NCBI GenBank assembly: GCA_016934215.1
Contig: JAFGTE010000023.1
Span: 1 to 35,727, forward strand
Direction of reading: 5' to 3'
Source of the DNA: Candidatus Peregrinibacteria bacterium
GTDB taxonomy: Bacteria > Patescibacteriota > Gracilibacteria > UM-FILTER-43-11
Length of the DNA stretch: 35,727 nucleotides
Shown: in pieces, positions 7,449-16,332 of the stretch
Layout of the letters: each line of letters opens with the position of its first letter
Numbering within the stretch: the first letter of the stretch is position 1
The notes under the pieces: generated by a model
The model's database searches: none
What the model saw: the letters and a program-made list of their open reading frames with translations, nothing else
Told to the model about the DNA's origin: nothing
Position numbers and translations under genes: made by a program

Positions 7449-8873
7449 ATGAAAGACAGAAGTTTGCCCGACTATACCAAAGGACCAATCCTTGAGGCGC
7501 TGATTGGACTATCTCTGCCGATTGTTTTCGCGAACATTCTGCAAACAGCTTATCAGCTCATCGACACCTTTTGGGTGGGGCGGCTGGGTGCCGTGGCGGT
7601 GGCGGCAGTCAGTCTGAGTTTTCCGGTGATCTTTCTGCTGATCTCTTTAGGGGGTGGGTTGGCGATTGCCGGCACGATTCTGGTGGCTCAGTATAAAGGG
7701 CAGGGGAACACGAAGCAGGTCAATTATGTTTCGGCTCAGACACTGCTTCTGATGCTGTTTATTTCAGTGCTGGTTACGGTGGTGGGCTATTTTATTTCTG
7801 AACCGGTGATGCGACTGATCGGGGCGGGGCCACAGGTGCTTCCCGCCGCCACTTCTTACCTGAAAATCTCTTTTCTGGGGATGATCTTTATGTTCACCTT
7901 TTTTGTGTATCAGTCGCTGATGCGGGGGGTGGGAGATGTGAAAACACCGCTTTATATTGTGCTGACGACGGTTCTTCTGAATCTTGTACTGGATCCGCTT
8001 TTTATTATGGGCTGGGGGCCGATTCCGGCTTACGGTGTGAGCGGAGCGGCGCTCGCTACGATCGGCACGCAGGGGGTGGCGGCCATTGCCGGTCTTATTC
8101 TGCTTTTTAGCGGCCATTATGGTATCCATATGAAAGCGAAAAATCTGCGTTTTGACTTTCCGCTTTTCAGGCGCATGCTCAGACTTGGTTTTCCTGCTTC
8201 CATCGCTCAGTCCGCGCGGGCTCTGGGGCTTGGGGTTATGGCCACCTTGGTAGCTACTTTCGGCACTTTGACAGTGGCTTCCTATGGAATCGGGATGAGG
8301 ATCTTCAGTTTTATCATCATCCCCGCGTTAGGACTTTCTATGGCTGCTTCTACTCTTATTGGCCAGAATCTGGGAGCCCGTCAGAAAGAAAGGGCGGAAG
8401 CGATTGCTATAAAAAGTCTGCAGGTTGGTTTTATCAGCCTGACTCTCTTCGGGGTCATCTTATTTTTTGCGGCGCGCCCCATTATTGCGGCTTTTATTCC
8501 GAATGATCCTGCCGTTATTGAATCAGGCACCCAATTTGTCCGGATTATGGCCCTTTCATTTGGTTTTGTGGGGTTGGGTCACACCCTTATGGGTGTTTTT
8601 ACGGGGGCAGGGGACACCAAGGCTACCATGATCCAGTCCATTCTGGCTTTATGGGTGTTTCAGTTTCCGCTGGCATATATTTTGTCTAAGCATACATCGC
8701 TTTCTGATACAGGTATTTGGTGGTCTTTTCCGATTTCGAATGTGCTGGCTGCTACCGTTGCTTATATTTGGTATAAAACCGGCAGCTGGAAGCATAAGCA
8801 GGTCATTCGTCCGGAAGAAGCCGTGCTTCAGCAGGAAGTTTTGGAAGAAGTGACAATCGATGAAGGAATTTAA
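7449..8873 (+). CDS. MATE family multidrug/cation antiporter
   Basis: An integral membrane exporter of the multidrug and toxic compound extrusion family. The 474 residues carry about 12 transmembrane helices arranged as two homologous halves. Each half starts with a family-type segment: LSLPIVFANILQTAYQLIDTF, and LRLGFPASIAQSARALGLGV near the middle. Family members export drugs or organic cations using Na+ or H+ gradients; the substrate here cannot be read. The frame is open further upstream into the tRNA, but the ATG beginning MKDRSLPDYTKGPI is the correct start because it lies after the tRNA CCA end and matches the family N-terminus. No Shine-Dalgarno sequence. It may be read through from the tRNA transcript. 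Confidence 0.92.
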   Translation: MKDRSLPDYTKGPILEALIGLSLPIVFANILQTAYQLIDTFWVGRLGAVAVAAVSLSFPVIFLLISLGGGLAIAGTILVAQYKGQGNTKQVNYVSAQTLLLMLFISVLVTVVGYFISEPVMRLIGAGPQVLPAATSYLKISFLGMIFMFTFFVYQSLMRGVGDVKTPLYIVLTTVLLNLVLDPLFIMGWGPIPAYGVSGAALATIGTQGVAAIAGLILLFSGHYGIHMKAKNLRFDFPLFRRMLRLGFPASIAQSARALGLGVMATLVATFGTLTVASYGIGMRIFSFIIIPALGLSMAASTLIGQNLGARQKERAEAIAIKSLQVGFISLTLFGVILFFAARPIIAAFIPNDPAVIESGTQFVRIMALSFGFVGLGHTLMGVFTGAGDTKATMIQSILALWVFQFPLAYILSKHTSLSDTGIWWSFPISNVLAATVAYIWYKTGSWKHKQVIRPEEAVLQQEVLEEVTIDEGI

Positions 8874-8891
8874 GGTGCAAGTGATTGTTTG

Positions 8892-8900
8892 TGCTATAAT
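8892..8900 (+). promoter_or_regulatory. Extended -10 promoter for the 107-aa gene
   Basis: TG-C-TATAAT is a perfect extended -10. No good -35 is visible at normal spacing. The predicted leader before the ATG at 8924 is about 17 bases. Confidence 0.6.
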
Positions 8901-8923
8901 CAAGCACTATAATTCTTTTGACT

Positions 8924-9247
8924 ATGCCCCGAGAAAATTTAGATGAACTGGATAATCTCGGTGACAGAGAACGGCGTGACCTTCAGGATGCGGCAGAACA
9001 TGCTCAGTCTCTTAAAATTACCCTGCTGATGCAACAGGGATTCAGACAGCTTCTTTTTCCTACAGGAACTTTTTTACAGTTACAGGAGTTTGAACGTGTT
9101 CGTGGAATTCTAACTGCCAATCCTGATATCGAATCCCATATCATTTCACACGCTGACGGAATGCTTGTGTATGTAAAACCAGAAGTTATTGCTTTGCTTC
9201 AGGTGCGTGGTGACATCCGAATGGTAGTGAGTGATCAGAAGGAATGA
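8924..9247 (+). CDS. Small soluble protein, unknown function
   Basis: A 107-residue protein I do not recognise. It starts with an acidic, helical N-terminus (ENLDELDNLGDRERRDLQDA), followed by a mixed helix-strand region (TGTFLQLQEFERVRGILTANP) and a hydrophobic C-terminal part (GMLVYVKPEVIALLQVRG). There is no signal peptide or membrane helix. It has its own extended -10 promoter and no Shine-Dalgarno sequence. A TTG two codons earlier is possible, but the ATG is preferred. It is convergent with folA, 9 bases away. Confidence 0.6.
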   Translation: MPRENLDELDNLGDRERRDLQDAAEHAQSLKITLLMQQGFRQLLFPTGTFLQLQEFERVRGILTANPDIESHIISHADGMLVYVKPEVIALLQVRGDIRMVVSDQKE

Positions 9248-9256
9248 TGTTGAGCT

Positions 9257-9781
9257 TTATTTTTTGTAAAAAAGGAATTCGTAGCTGGTATTACCATCTC
9301 TTTTTTCACCCAGTTTTTCGGCTTTGAAGTTTTTGGGGATTTTGGGAAAGTGAGTGTCACATTGGTATTCTTTTTGGATGCGGGTCAGATAAATACCGTC
9401 TATCTTTTGACGTTTCATGAATTGTTCGTAGATTTTGGCGCCTCCGATGATAAAGATATCAGCGATGCGGTCATCGGCAGCTTTTAAGGCTTCTTCCGGT
9501 GAGTGTACGACGGTGACATCCTCGCCGACCTTAAAATCTTTGTTGCGAGTAATGACTACATTTTTACGACCGGTGAGGGGGCGGCGGCTTTCCGGAATAG
9601 ATTCCCAAGTCACCCGACCCATCACGACCATATTCCGGAGTTGTGCATCTTCGGTCTGAATGGTCAATTTTTGGAAGTGTTTCAAATCACCGGGTAGGTT
9701 CCAGGGCATTTTCCCTTTAAAACCAAGACCTCCTTTCAGGTCTGTAGCAGCGATGATGTAGATTTTAGGTTTCATACTCAT
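9257..9781 (-). CDS. folA: Dihydrofolate reductase
   Basis: Reduces dihydrofolate to tetrahydrofolate with NADPH, regenerating the cofactor consumed by thymidylate synthase. The 174 residues include the family signatures: GGLGFKGKMPWNLPGDLKHF with the substrate-binding acid at D32, VVMGRVTWESIP, the NADPH-binding GRKNVVITRN, and IFIIGGAKIYEQF. The ATG overlaps the TGA of thyA by four bases (ATGA), indicating translational coupling; a second ATG two codons later is an alternative start. The gene order thyA-folA is a common operon, and both products act in the dTMP cycle. Confidence 0.96.
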   Translation of the reverse strand: MSMKPKIYIIAATDLKGGLGFKGKMPWNLPGDLKHFQKLTIQTEDAQLRNMVVMGRVTWESIPESRRPLTGRKNVVITRNKDFKVGEDVTVVHSPEEALKAADDRIADIFIIGGAKIYEQFMKRQKIDGIYLTRIQKEYQCDTHFPKIPKNFKAEKLGEKRDGNTSYEFLFYKK

Positions 9782-10671
9782 ACAGCGATAGGAAATTTAA
9801 TGGCTTCATCACATTCGTAGTCTTTCAGCTGGAAATCTTCGAATTTTAAGTCCCAGAAAGGTTTGTCAGCTATTTCTAAAGTGGGGCGTTGGTGAGGGGT
9901 GCGTGTTAATTGTTCTTTGAGGCCCTCCAGGTGGTTTAAGTATATATGAGCATCGCCGAAAGTGTGAATGAAGTAGCGGGGAGTAAGGCTGCATTCTTTA
10001 GCGACCATCATCAAGAGCATGGAATAACTCGCAATGTTGAACGGCACTCCCAGCGCGATGTCAGCACTGCGCTGGTAAAGCTGCATGTCGATTTCGCCGT
10101 TGATCACGTTGAACTGGAATATGGTGTGGCACAGGGGTGGAGCACCTTTTTTGGCTTTGATGAGGTCCTGAATATCAGAAACGTTCCAGCCGCTGACGAT
10201 ATGGCGGCGGGAATAGGGTTTTGCTTTGATCTGATTCAGGACATTCTGGATCTGGTTGATGGGTTTTCCGTCCGAGCCGGTCCAGCGGATCCACTGTTTG
10301 CCGTAGACCGGTCCGAGTTCACCCCATTTTTGGGCGAATTCATCACTTTCTCTGATTTTTTCCACAAATTCTTCCAGTGACTCTCCTTTGTGTTCATCTG
10401 AAGCTTTGTAAGTTTCGTAGGGCCATTCGTTCCAGATGCGCACATTGTTATCAACCAGATATTTGATATTGGTGTCGCCCTTTAGAAACCAGAGGAGTTC
10501 ATGCAGAATGCCGCGAAAATAAACTTTTTTGGTGGTGATCAGAGGGAAACCTTCGCGCAGATCGTAGCGGTTCTGGTAGCCGAATACGGAAAGTGTGCCG
10601 GTGCCGGTCCGGTCTTCCTTTTTATCACCGTTTTCGAGGACGAATTTGACTAGCTCTAGGTACTCTTTCAC
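9778..10671 (-). CDS. thyA: Thymidylate synthase (ThyA type)
   Basis: Makes dTMP from dUMP using methylene-tetrahydrofolate, producing dihydrofolate for the downstream folA product. The 297 residues match classical ThyA: the N-terminal RTGTGTLSVFG, the phosphate-binding arginine pair in YSRRHIVSGWN (R155, R156), the catalytic Cys in PPLCHTIFQFNV (C181), QRSADIALGVPFNIASY, and the C-terminal IAV that closes over the active site. There is a modest insertion around residues 85-115, within the normal range for the family. The start is GTG. Its promoter lies only about nine bases upstream, so the message may be leaderless. Confidence 0.96.
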   Translation of the reverse strand: MKEYLELVKFVLENGDKKEDRTGTGTLSVFGYQNRYDLREGFPLITTKKVYFRGILHELLWFLKGDTNIKYLVDNNVRIWNEWPYETYKASDEHKGESLEEFVEKIRESDEFAQKWGELGPVYGKQWIRWTGSDGKPINQIQNVLNQIKAKPYSRRHIVSGWNVSDIQDLIKAKKGAPPLCHTIFQFNVINGEIDMQLYQRSADIALGVPFNIASYSMLLMMVAKECSLTPRYFIHTFGDAHIYLNHLEGLKEQLTRTPHQRPTLEIADKPFWDLKFEDFQLKDYECDEAIKFPIAV

Positions 10672-10680
10672 GTTTGGTTT

Positions 10681-10710
10681 AAAATATTTTCAGCTTAATC
10701 AATATATCAA
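10681..10710 (-). promoter_or_regulatory. Putative thyA-folA promoter
   Basis: On the minus strand, TTGATA (10710-10705) and TATTTT (10686-10681) with an 18-base spacer. Nine bases separate the -10 from the GTG at 10671, implying a leader of 0-4 bases. It lies in the 44-bp divergent gap shared with nnrE. Confidence 0.45.
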
Positions 10711-10715
10711 TCGAT

Positions 10716-11348
10716 ATGAACGCAGGCAAATTTGTGAACTTTACGACGGAGGAAATGCTGGCCCTGGAAAAGCTGGCTTCGGAGAAATACGGCGTTTCGA
10801 CCGATCAGATGATGCAAAATGCCGGTCGGGCGCTGCATGATTTTGTGGCGGGGGAGCTTTCTGAAGTCAGGCGGGTGCTGGTACTGGCCGGAAAGGGAAA
10901 TAACGGAGGGGATGCAATGGCGGCGGCGGATCTGCTTCGGGAGTCCGGTTATGAAGTGGTGGCGGTGCGTGTTGAGGCACCCTTTGAAAAGAGTTTTGAT
11001 TTCAGCCGGTTTGACCTGATTATAGACGGGCTTTTTGGATTCTCTCTGAAGGGAAATCCGCGTCCGCCAATAGATAAAATTATTGAACAAATAAATTGTT
11101 CAAAAGTGCCAGTATTGGCTGTAGATGTACCTTCCGGATTGGAAGTATTTTCCGGAAAAATCATGAAGCCCATTGTGAAAGCAACCTATACACTGTCACT
11201 GGGAATGCTGAAGAAGGGGCTTAGAGAAAATCCCGATTATGCGGGTAAAATTTGTTTGGGAAATCTCGGCATTCCATCGATTGCTTATGCTGAACGGGGG
11301 ATTGCGGCGCCAGATTTTTCGGAGAAGAACTATGTTTTGATAGGGTAG
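10716..11348 (+). CDS. nnrE: NAD(P)H-hydrate epimerase (YjeF N-terminal domain)
   Basis: Epimerises damaged R-NAD(P)HX to the S form so that a dehydratase can repair it. The 210 residues form a single YjeF_N domain: an N-terminal helix with TTEEMLALEKLA, the phosphate-binding loop VLAGKGNNGGDAMAAADLL, the catalytic-acid segment DLIIDGLFGFSLKG, and AVDVPSGLEV near the cation site. The partner dehydratase domain (NnrD) is not fused here and not in the window. It is divergent from thyA with a 44-bp gap; no Shine-Dalgarno sequence. The C-terminal tail is slightly shorter than usual but the core is complete. Confidence 0.9.
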   Translation: MNAGKFVNFTTEEMLALEKLASEKYGVSTDQMMQNAGRALHDFVAGELSEVRRVLVLAGKGNNGGDAMAAADLLRESGYEVVAVRVEAPFEKSFDFSRFDLIIDGLFGFSLKGNPRPPIDKIIEQINCSKVPVLAVDVPSGLEVFSGKIMKPIVKATYTLSLGMLKKGLRENPDYAGKICLGNLGIPSIAYAERGIAAPDFSEKNYVLIG

Positions 11349-11373
11349 AATGTACTTTTTTTTGGGGTGAATT

Positions 11374-11431
11374 CTGATGCGCCGGATCGGTGCCATATTG
11401 GCGCCAAAGTGGCGCCACTTTGGCGCATCAG
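11374..11431. repeat. Nested palindromic element between nnrE and pgk
   Basis: Bases 11401-11426 are a perfect 26-bp palindrome built from TGGCGCCA-like units. The arms CTGATGCGCC (11374-11383) and GGCGCATCAG (11422-11431) form an outer perfect 10-bp inverted repeat that shares its right side with the palindrome. Two mutually exclusive folds are therefore possible. No T-tract follows the structure. It is GC-rich in an otherwise AT-rich gap and resembles a REP-like or cruciform-forming element. Confidence 0.8.
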
Positions 11432-11517
11432 GATTTTGCGCGAAATTTAAGTATAGCCAAGTGGTGCTGTTTGAGTTTTTTGTACCATTTTTGGGGCTTT
11501 TGACAAGATTTTGCACG

Positions 11518-11546
11518 TAGACACCTGATAGTCTTTTCCTTATAAT
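11518..11546 (+). promoter_or_regulatory. Sigma-70 promoter for pgk
   Basis: TAGACA (11518-11523) and TATAAT (11541-11546) with a 17-base spacer, nearly consensus. The predicted leader before the pgk ATG is about 22 bases. A perfect TTGACA at 11500-11505 lies further upstream without a suitable -10. Confidence 0.75.
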
Positions 11547-11574
11547 CGATAGGCCAATTTAACCTATAAAAACC

Positions 11575-12744
11575 ATGAATCTAAAGACCCTCAAAGACAT
11601 GGGCAGCCTTGCGGGAAAGCGGGTTTTTGTTCGTGTTGATTTCAATGTTCCTCTCGATGATGATGGCCGCGTCAGAGACGATAAGCGGATTAAACTTGCC
11701 ATTCCCACACTTAAATATCTGCTTGAACAGCAAGTTTCCAGGATCGTTCTGGCCACTCATCTGGGCCGGCCGAAAAACAATGAAGCGAATCTGCAGACGG
11801 ATAATGTGGCACTCAAAGCCGCTGAACTTTTGGGTGAACCAGTAGCCAAGGTGGATGACTGGGGAGAAAACGGTCTTCCTGAGGCCAAGATTGTGATGCT
11901 GGAGAACATTCGTTTTCATCCGGCTGAAAAGAGTAAGGATGAGGCGGAGCGGGATACATTCGGAAAGCATTTAGCCAGTTTGGCGGATGTTTATGTCAAT
12001 GAGGCGTTCTCAAATTCCCACCGCAAACATGCCAGTATGACGTCCATACCCAAGTTCATTCCCGGCTGTGTCGGACTTGGTGTTGAAAAGGAAGTGGAAG
12101 CGATCAGCAAAGCCATTACCGACCCCGGGCGTCCTATGATAGCGGTGATTGGCGGGCTGAAAGCCGATAAAATAAAAGCAATTCACAACTTGATGGGCAA
12201 AGCAGACCGCATTCTTGTGGCTGGTGCTTTGGCTTGTAATCTGCTTAAGGCTAAGGGGTTTGAGATTGGTGCTTCCAAGGCGGATGATGAAGGCATGGAG
12301 GAACAGGCCGATTTGGTTAAAGAGGTGGTTCGGAGTGATAAGGTTGAACTTCCCATTGATTTTGTGGTAGCAGATGATTTTTCTGAAACAGCTAATATTA
12401 AAACCGTTTCGGCCGATTCTATTGAACCCGGATGGATGGCTCTCGATGTCGGACCTGATTCAGCAGATCGTTATGCCAAACAGATTTCTGAAAGCAAGAC
12501 GGTTCTGTGGTTTGGTCCTATTGGTGTGTTTGAGATGAAACCTTTTGCCAATGGAACCATGGTGGTTGGTCAGGCGATGGCTGAATTAAGCGGAACAACT
12601 ATTATCGGAGGAGGAGACAGTGCCAGTGCTGTAAAGAAGTTGGGGATTGCTGACAAAATGACCTTGGTTTCTACAGGGGGTGGAGCTAGTCTGGAGATGA
12701 TCGAAGGAAAAGAACTGCCAGCACTTGCTGTGCTTCAAAAATAA
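11575..12744 (+). CDS. pgk: Phosphoglycerate kinase
   Basis: Glycolytic enzyme transferring phosphate from 1,3-bisphosphoglycerate to ADP. The 389 residues are full length. The N-terminal substrate domain shows [19 protein letters not shown] and THLGRPKN, and the middle shows [16 protein letters not shown] and [18 protein letters not shown]. The C-terminal nucleotide domain has [22 protein letters not shown] and the glycine-rich [14 protein letters not shown] with [18 protein letters not shown]. It is transcribed from a strong promoter with a short leader and no Shine-Dalgarno sequence. The baseplate-J-like gene starts three bases after its stop, so the two are almost certainly cotranscribed. 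Confidence 0.97.
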   Translation: MNLKTLKDMGSLAGKRVFVRVDFNVPLDDDGRVRDDKRIKLAIPTLKYLLEQQVSRIVLATHLGRPKNNEANLQTDNVALKAAELLGEPVAKVDDWGENGLPEAKIVMLENIRFHPAEKSKDEAERDTFGKHLASLADVYVNEAFSNSHRKHASMTSIPKFIPGCVGLGVEKEVEAISKAITDPGRPMIAVIGGLKADKIKAIHNLMGKADRILVAGALACNLLKAKGFEIGASKADDEGMEEQADLVKEVVRSDKVELPIDFVVADDFSETANIKTVSADSIEPGWMALDVGPDSADRYAKQISESKTVLWFGPIGVFEMKPFANGTMVVGQAMAELSGTTIIGGGDSASAVKKLGIADKMTLVSTGGGASLEMIEGKELPALAVLQK

Positions 12745-12747
12745 TTC

Positions 12748-14454
12748 ATGAAGAAAGTCGTTTATATTGAAATCGACGAGGAAGTCACTGCGATTTATGA
12801 TCGCGTGAAACGTGCGAAACAAAGAGATATTTACCTCGTGGTTCCCAGGAAGGCTATTTTATTTCAGAGTGTAGTGAATTTACGGATTCTTAAAAGCAAG
12901 CTGGAGAAAGATAAAAAAAGACTTCATCTGATCACCACGGATCGCATTGGAATTCATTTGGCTGAGCAGGCAGGAATACCGGTTTATCAGAACATTGAGG
13001 TCGAGGAAATCAAAGCACCTGATGAGGAAACACCTAAAATGCGAATCGAACCGATTCAGGCTCGTCGCAATGAAGTACTGAAAGATCTGCCTAAACGGGT
13101 CATGGAAAAAAAGATTACGATTGGTGAACTGATTAAGGAATACCGTGACAGTAAAAAGAAAAGTAAAAAAGGCGGTTCTACAGAACTTGCCGGCGTTTAT
13201 AACTATGTCCGGCCTAATCGTAAGTTTTTGGGCTTCATTTTAGCTCTCAGTCTGGCTCTTTTCCTGATCATTACTTATATCGCGCTGCCCGGAGCGACTG
13301 TTTATGTGAAGCCTAAATTCGATAATATCGAATATACCGTGAATATTACTTTAGCTGATAAGCGTAAGAACCAGAACCTGCTTTCGCGCAATGAACCTCA
13401 TGTGGTAGCCAGTGAAGAGATTTTAACCGTCACTAAACAGACCAAAATTTTTAATACAACGAGCAAGATCTTCGATGGTGTCAATGCACAAGGTTTTATT
13501 ACGATTTATAACATTTCGGAGGATGAATGGCCTTTAAAAAAAGAAACTCGGTTTAAAACGAAGGATGGTCTGATTTTCAGGGTCAAGGAGGGGGTCTTTG
13601 TTCCGCCCAAAACAGTGGATGAAGAGGGGATTGAAACACCTGGTACTTACACAGCTGCTGTCGAGGCAGATGAATTTGATATCTATGATCATCCCATTGG
13701 AGAACGTGGCAATATCGGACCTTCACAATTCACGATTCCCGGTCTTTCCGAGTACAATCAGAAGCTTTTATGGGGGGAAAGCAGCCAGGCGATGGAGGGC
13801 GGTGTCACGCGTTATCAGCGGGTGGTGCAGGAGGAAGATATTGAGGCAGCAAAAAAACAAATTCATGATAATCTGACCTTAATGGCCCGTGAAGATTTAA
13901 ATACACATATTGAGGAAATGAATCGTCTCAATCATACGAATTTAGTATTGTTGGATGATTCAAGATACCTTAAGACGGATCTTCAGGAACTTCGTATATC
14001 TGATGATCTCGAAGGCAGTCTGAGAGAAAAGTTTGAGGTTTTCGCTCAAATTGAAGCAAAGGGAGTGGCGTATGATTTTAATCAGATGTTTGCGATTCTT
14101 AAGAAAGAACTTAAAACAAGAGTTCATCCGGATATGCAGATTCGGGATGATTCCATCCGACCCGAATCCGTCAGTTTGGAGTCGGTGAGCGAAGATGAAG
14201 CTCTTGGGCAAATCAAAGTGACAGCTACCATTAAGGGCATTCAGGAATATGTCATCGATTCGTCGTTACAGGCTGGTTTCAGATTTTCAACGAAAGTGAA
14301 AGAACGTATTGTGGGACTGACTGCTGAAGAAGCAGAAAACTATGTCGGTAATCTTCCTGAAGTGGATAAAGTTGAAATTAAGCTCTGGCCTATTTGGGTA
14401 TCCAGAATTCCGCGGATTGCTGACAATATTGAAGTTAAATTGATGGAAGACTAA
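12748..14454 (+). CDS. Single-pass membrane protein with N-terminal Rossmann-like domain and baseplate-J-like region
   Basis: A 568-residue protein of a kind I associate with CPR genomes. Residues 1-90 form a cytoplasmic alpha/beta domain (VYIEIDEEVTAIYDRVKRAK, LVVPRKAILFQSVVNLRILK, LAEQAGIPVY). Residues 95-155 are a charged linker. A transmembrane helix spans about 160-180 (FILALSLALFLIITYIALPG). Residues 185-360 are external beta-rich sequence with a baseplate-J-like segment (TRFKTKDGLIFRV, TYTAAVEADEFD). The remainder alternates helical and beta segments and ends WPIWVSRIPRIADNIEVKL. Baseplate_J domains occur in phage tail and contractile-injection baseplates, but no other such gene is present, so a surface or envelope role is inferred. 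It is coupled to pgk and convergent with the VirB4-N-like gene, 5 bases away. Confidence 0.75.
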   Translation: MKKVVYIEIDEEVTAIYDRVKRAKQRDIYLVVPRKAILFQSVVNLRILKSKLEKDKKRLHLITTDRIGIHLAEQAGIPVYQNIEVEEIKAPDEETPKMRIEPIQARRNEVLKDLPKRVMEKKITIGELIKEYRDSKKKSKKGGSTELAGVYNYVRPNRKFLGFILALSLALFLIITYIALPGATVYVKPKFDNIEYTVNITLADKRKNQNLLSRNEPHVVASEEILTVTKQTKIFNTTSKIFDGVNAQGFITIYNISEDEWPLKKETRFKTKDGLIFRVKEGVFVPPKTVDEEGIETPGTYTAAVEADEFDIYDHPIGERGNIGPSQFTIPGLSEYNQKLLWGESSQAMEGGVTRYQRVVQEEDIEAAKKQIHDNLTLMAREDLNTHIEEMNRLNHTNLVLLDDSRYLKTDLQELRISDDLEGSLREKFEVFAQIEAKGVAYDFNQMFAILKKELKTRVHPDMQIRDDSIRPESVSLESVSEDEALGQIKVTATIKGIQEYVIDSSLQAGFRFSTKVKERIVGLTAEEAENYVGNLPEVDKVEIKLWPIWVSRIPRIADNIEVKLMED

Positions 14455-14459
14455 TTATG

Positions 14460-15176
14460 TTATAAGTCTTGCACATCTATTTGGCTTAAATCTTCAATCT
14501 TTTCATTGTGACTGGTAGTTGGGTTGTATATCTGGTAAAAGAGTTCAATGAGCTGAGCCGTGCCCAATTGGACAACACGGAGATTACAACCTTCCAGACC
14601 GGCGGTTACCGCGTTTACCCTTTCGGTTAAATTTTTGTTCATTTCCTCAAATTCCTTGTGTCTGCGTTTAATAGAATCTACGCTGTCAGAAGAGGAAATT
14701 CTGCTCATAAATTTTGAAAAGGTGGTTTGTTTTCGGTTGCGGTATGGATCGTACGGTATAACTACATAGAATTTTTTCTCCATGATGTCGGCGTATTCAA
14801 CTAATTTAAGAATGTAATCGCAATATTCGTTCGTCTGTTCTTTGAGGAGTACATTTGTGTGTTTTTCGCCTATTTCTCTGACTGTTTCAATATATTTATC
14901 AACATCCAGTTTCCGGCTTTGGATCACGATTTGAACGGGGAATTCCAGAGAATTGAGAAAATTTTGATATCCGTAGATGATCGAATTTTGTTCCTCTTCG
15001 GATTTTAGGTTGAAATTGATACTGGTGGTCTGCAAAATGGCCCGAAGTCCTCCGTTTTTCAGAACAATGACATTGTCTTTTATTTCAGCGATGTCCAAAA
15101 AGAGCTGAGTGCTCATGGTGGGGCTGGTTTTCTTCTGTTTCACTGTATTTTGGGTTTGGGCGGCTGTGTTTGCCAT
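14460..15176 (-). CDS. TraC/VirB4 N-terminal-like protein
   Basis: A 238-residue soluble protein resembling the N-terminal region of TraC/VirB4-type conjugation ATPases. It has an early strand pair (TQLFLDIAEIKDNVIVLKNG, LRAILQTTSINFNLKSEEEQ), FLNSLEFPVQIVIQSRKLDV, a helical KYIETVREIGEKH segment and FYVVIPYDPY. The Walker-containing ATPase domain normally C-terminal to this region is absent: the protein ends at residue 238 and the next gene is on the opposite strand. In CPR genomes the two halves are often separate genes, and I infer the ATPase is elsewhere. It starts one base after the PrgI-family stop codon, so the two are coupled. Confidence 0.75.
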   Translation of the reverse strand: MANTAAQTQNTVKQKKTSPTMSTQLFLDIAEIKDNVIVLKNGGLRAILQTTSINFNLKSEEEQNSIIYGYQNFLNSLEFPVQIVIQSRKLDVDKYIETVREIGEKHTNVLLKEQTNEYCDYILKLVEYADIMEKKFYVVIPYDPYRNRKQTTFSKFMSRISSSDSVDSIKRRHKEFEEMNKNLTERVNAVTAGLEGCNLRVVQLGTAQLIELFYQIYNPTTSHNEKIEDLSQIDVQDL

Positions 15177-15177
15177 A

Positions 15178-16248
15178 TTAGTCGAGGTTAATTTCTATTT
15201 CACCTCCGGCCGAAAGGTCACTTAGTGACATTTCGCCTTCAGTTGCTTTGGGTATTTTTACAACTTTGTTGGGGGCTGATTTTGAAGTGGTATTGATCTG
15301 AGTGTCTTCTCTAATTGGTTTAGCCCCTTCTTTTGACTTCTTTTTTTTCCGTCTGCGTTTCTTTTTTACAGGCACTTCTTGCTGAGTTATGGCAGCGGAG
15401 GGAATGGATGCAGTTGGTGCGACAACAGGTTTTACCTGCCCAGACATAGGGGTTGCCGGTGCCTGTGCTTGTTTTTTTGCTACATTGTTTTGTCTGGCTT
15501 CTTTGATAACACTGGCCAGGTGTTCCACGACAGATTCTTTCTTGGCTGATTGGGTTAGCGTTTCTTTTGCTGCTGATGCCGGAACTGAAGTTGGAGTGAG
15601 GGCAGGTGCAGGTACCGGTGCTTTTGGCGTTTCTGGTTTGCGTGTTTTTACTGTTTCCATTTTGGCCAGCAGGTTCAGTTTTTTCTTTTGCACATCCCGG
15701 GTTCTCCAGTACATATTGTCTTCCTTGCTCTTTTGTTTATGGCCGAAATAAGCTTCTGTAATTAGATCATCATCTTTTGCTTCATCGATATCTTCGTGTT
15801 TTATCTGTTCTACGTGTTCAAAACCTCCTGAATCAAGCGTGGCTGAAATATCCCTTAAATTTACACTTCTCTTTGCCTTTAATCCTGCAACAGCCTTTTC
15901 TTTGGAGGCCATACTTTTCTCTGTTAAATCAGGGGCTACCAGGGCTGAAATACCCCGATGATCCCATAAGCGCTTTTTAGGTTTAATGGCAAATTCCAGC
16001 ATCAGGAGTATATATTTACCAAAAGTAACGTTATGAATCTTGAGTATGGCGATGGCGAGTGCAAAGAGTGCAGGCAGAGCAATTAAAATATACTCGATAA
16101 TGTTCAGTTCATAGATTCTGGAGGTAATGGCAAAAAGGACATAGCTGACTCCCGCACCAACGGCGAGTATAATCAGTTGTCTGAGGCTGAAGGGGCCTAC
16201 AATTTTGTCTTCTATGCCTACGTTTTGGGGAATCTTGTACTGAAGCAA
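15178..16248 (-). CDS. PrgI family membrane protein with long disordered tail
   Basis: A 356-residue protein. Residues 1-95 are a PrgI-type domain: the N-terminal YKIPQNVGIEDKIVGPFSLRQ, two membrane helices (about 22-42 and 49-70), then the basic KPKKRLWD. PrgI-family proteins are small inner-membrane parts of type IV secretion/conjugation systems, similar in position to VirB3. Beyond residue 100 the chain is unusual: charged segments to about 200, then a Pro/Ala/Lys-rich low-complexity tail with a dense basic run KKKRRRKKKK (295-304) and an acidic end. Translation must begin at TTG because a stop lies four codons upstream and no ATG fits. It has its own extended -10 promoter with a leader of about 78 bases. 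Confidence 0.8.
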   Translation of the reverse strand: MLQYKIPQNVGIEDKIVGPFSLRQLIILAVGAGVSYVLFAITSRIYELNIIEYILIALPALFALAIAILKIHNVTFGKYILLMLEFAIKPKKRLWDHRGISALVAPDLTEKSMASKEKAVAGLKAKRSVNLRDISATLDSGGFEHVEQIKHEDIDEAKDDDLITEAYFGHKQKSKEDNMYWRTRDVQKKKLNLLAKMETVKTRKPETPKAPVPAPALTPTSVPASAAKETLTQSAKKESVVEHLASVIKEARQNNVAKKQAQAPATPMSGQVKPVVAPTASIPSAAITQQEVPVKKKRRRKKKKSKEGAKPIREDTQINTTSKSAPNKVVKIPKATEGEMSLSDLSAGGEIEINLD

Positions 16249-16332
16249 GTTAATGTTTTATTTTTTAGGTTTTTTTCCTTTCTGATGTGGCTTAGCCAAC
16301 TCGATTGAATCAAACGAGAGCTCTATCCTTAT

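Noticed and set aside
11500-11505. A perfect TTGACA as the pgk -35
   Set aside because: The TATAAT is 35 bases away; TAGACA at 11518 has the correct 17-base spacing.
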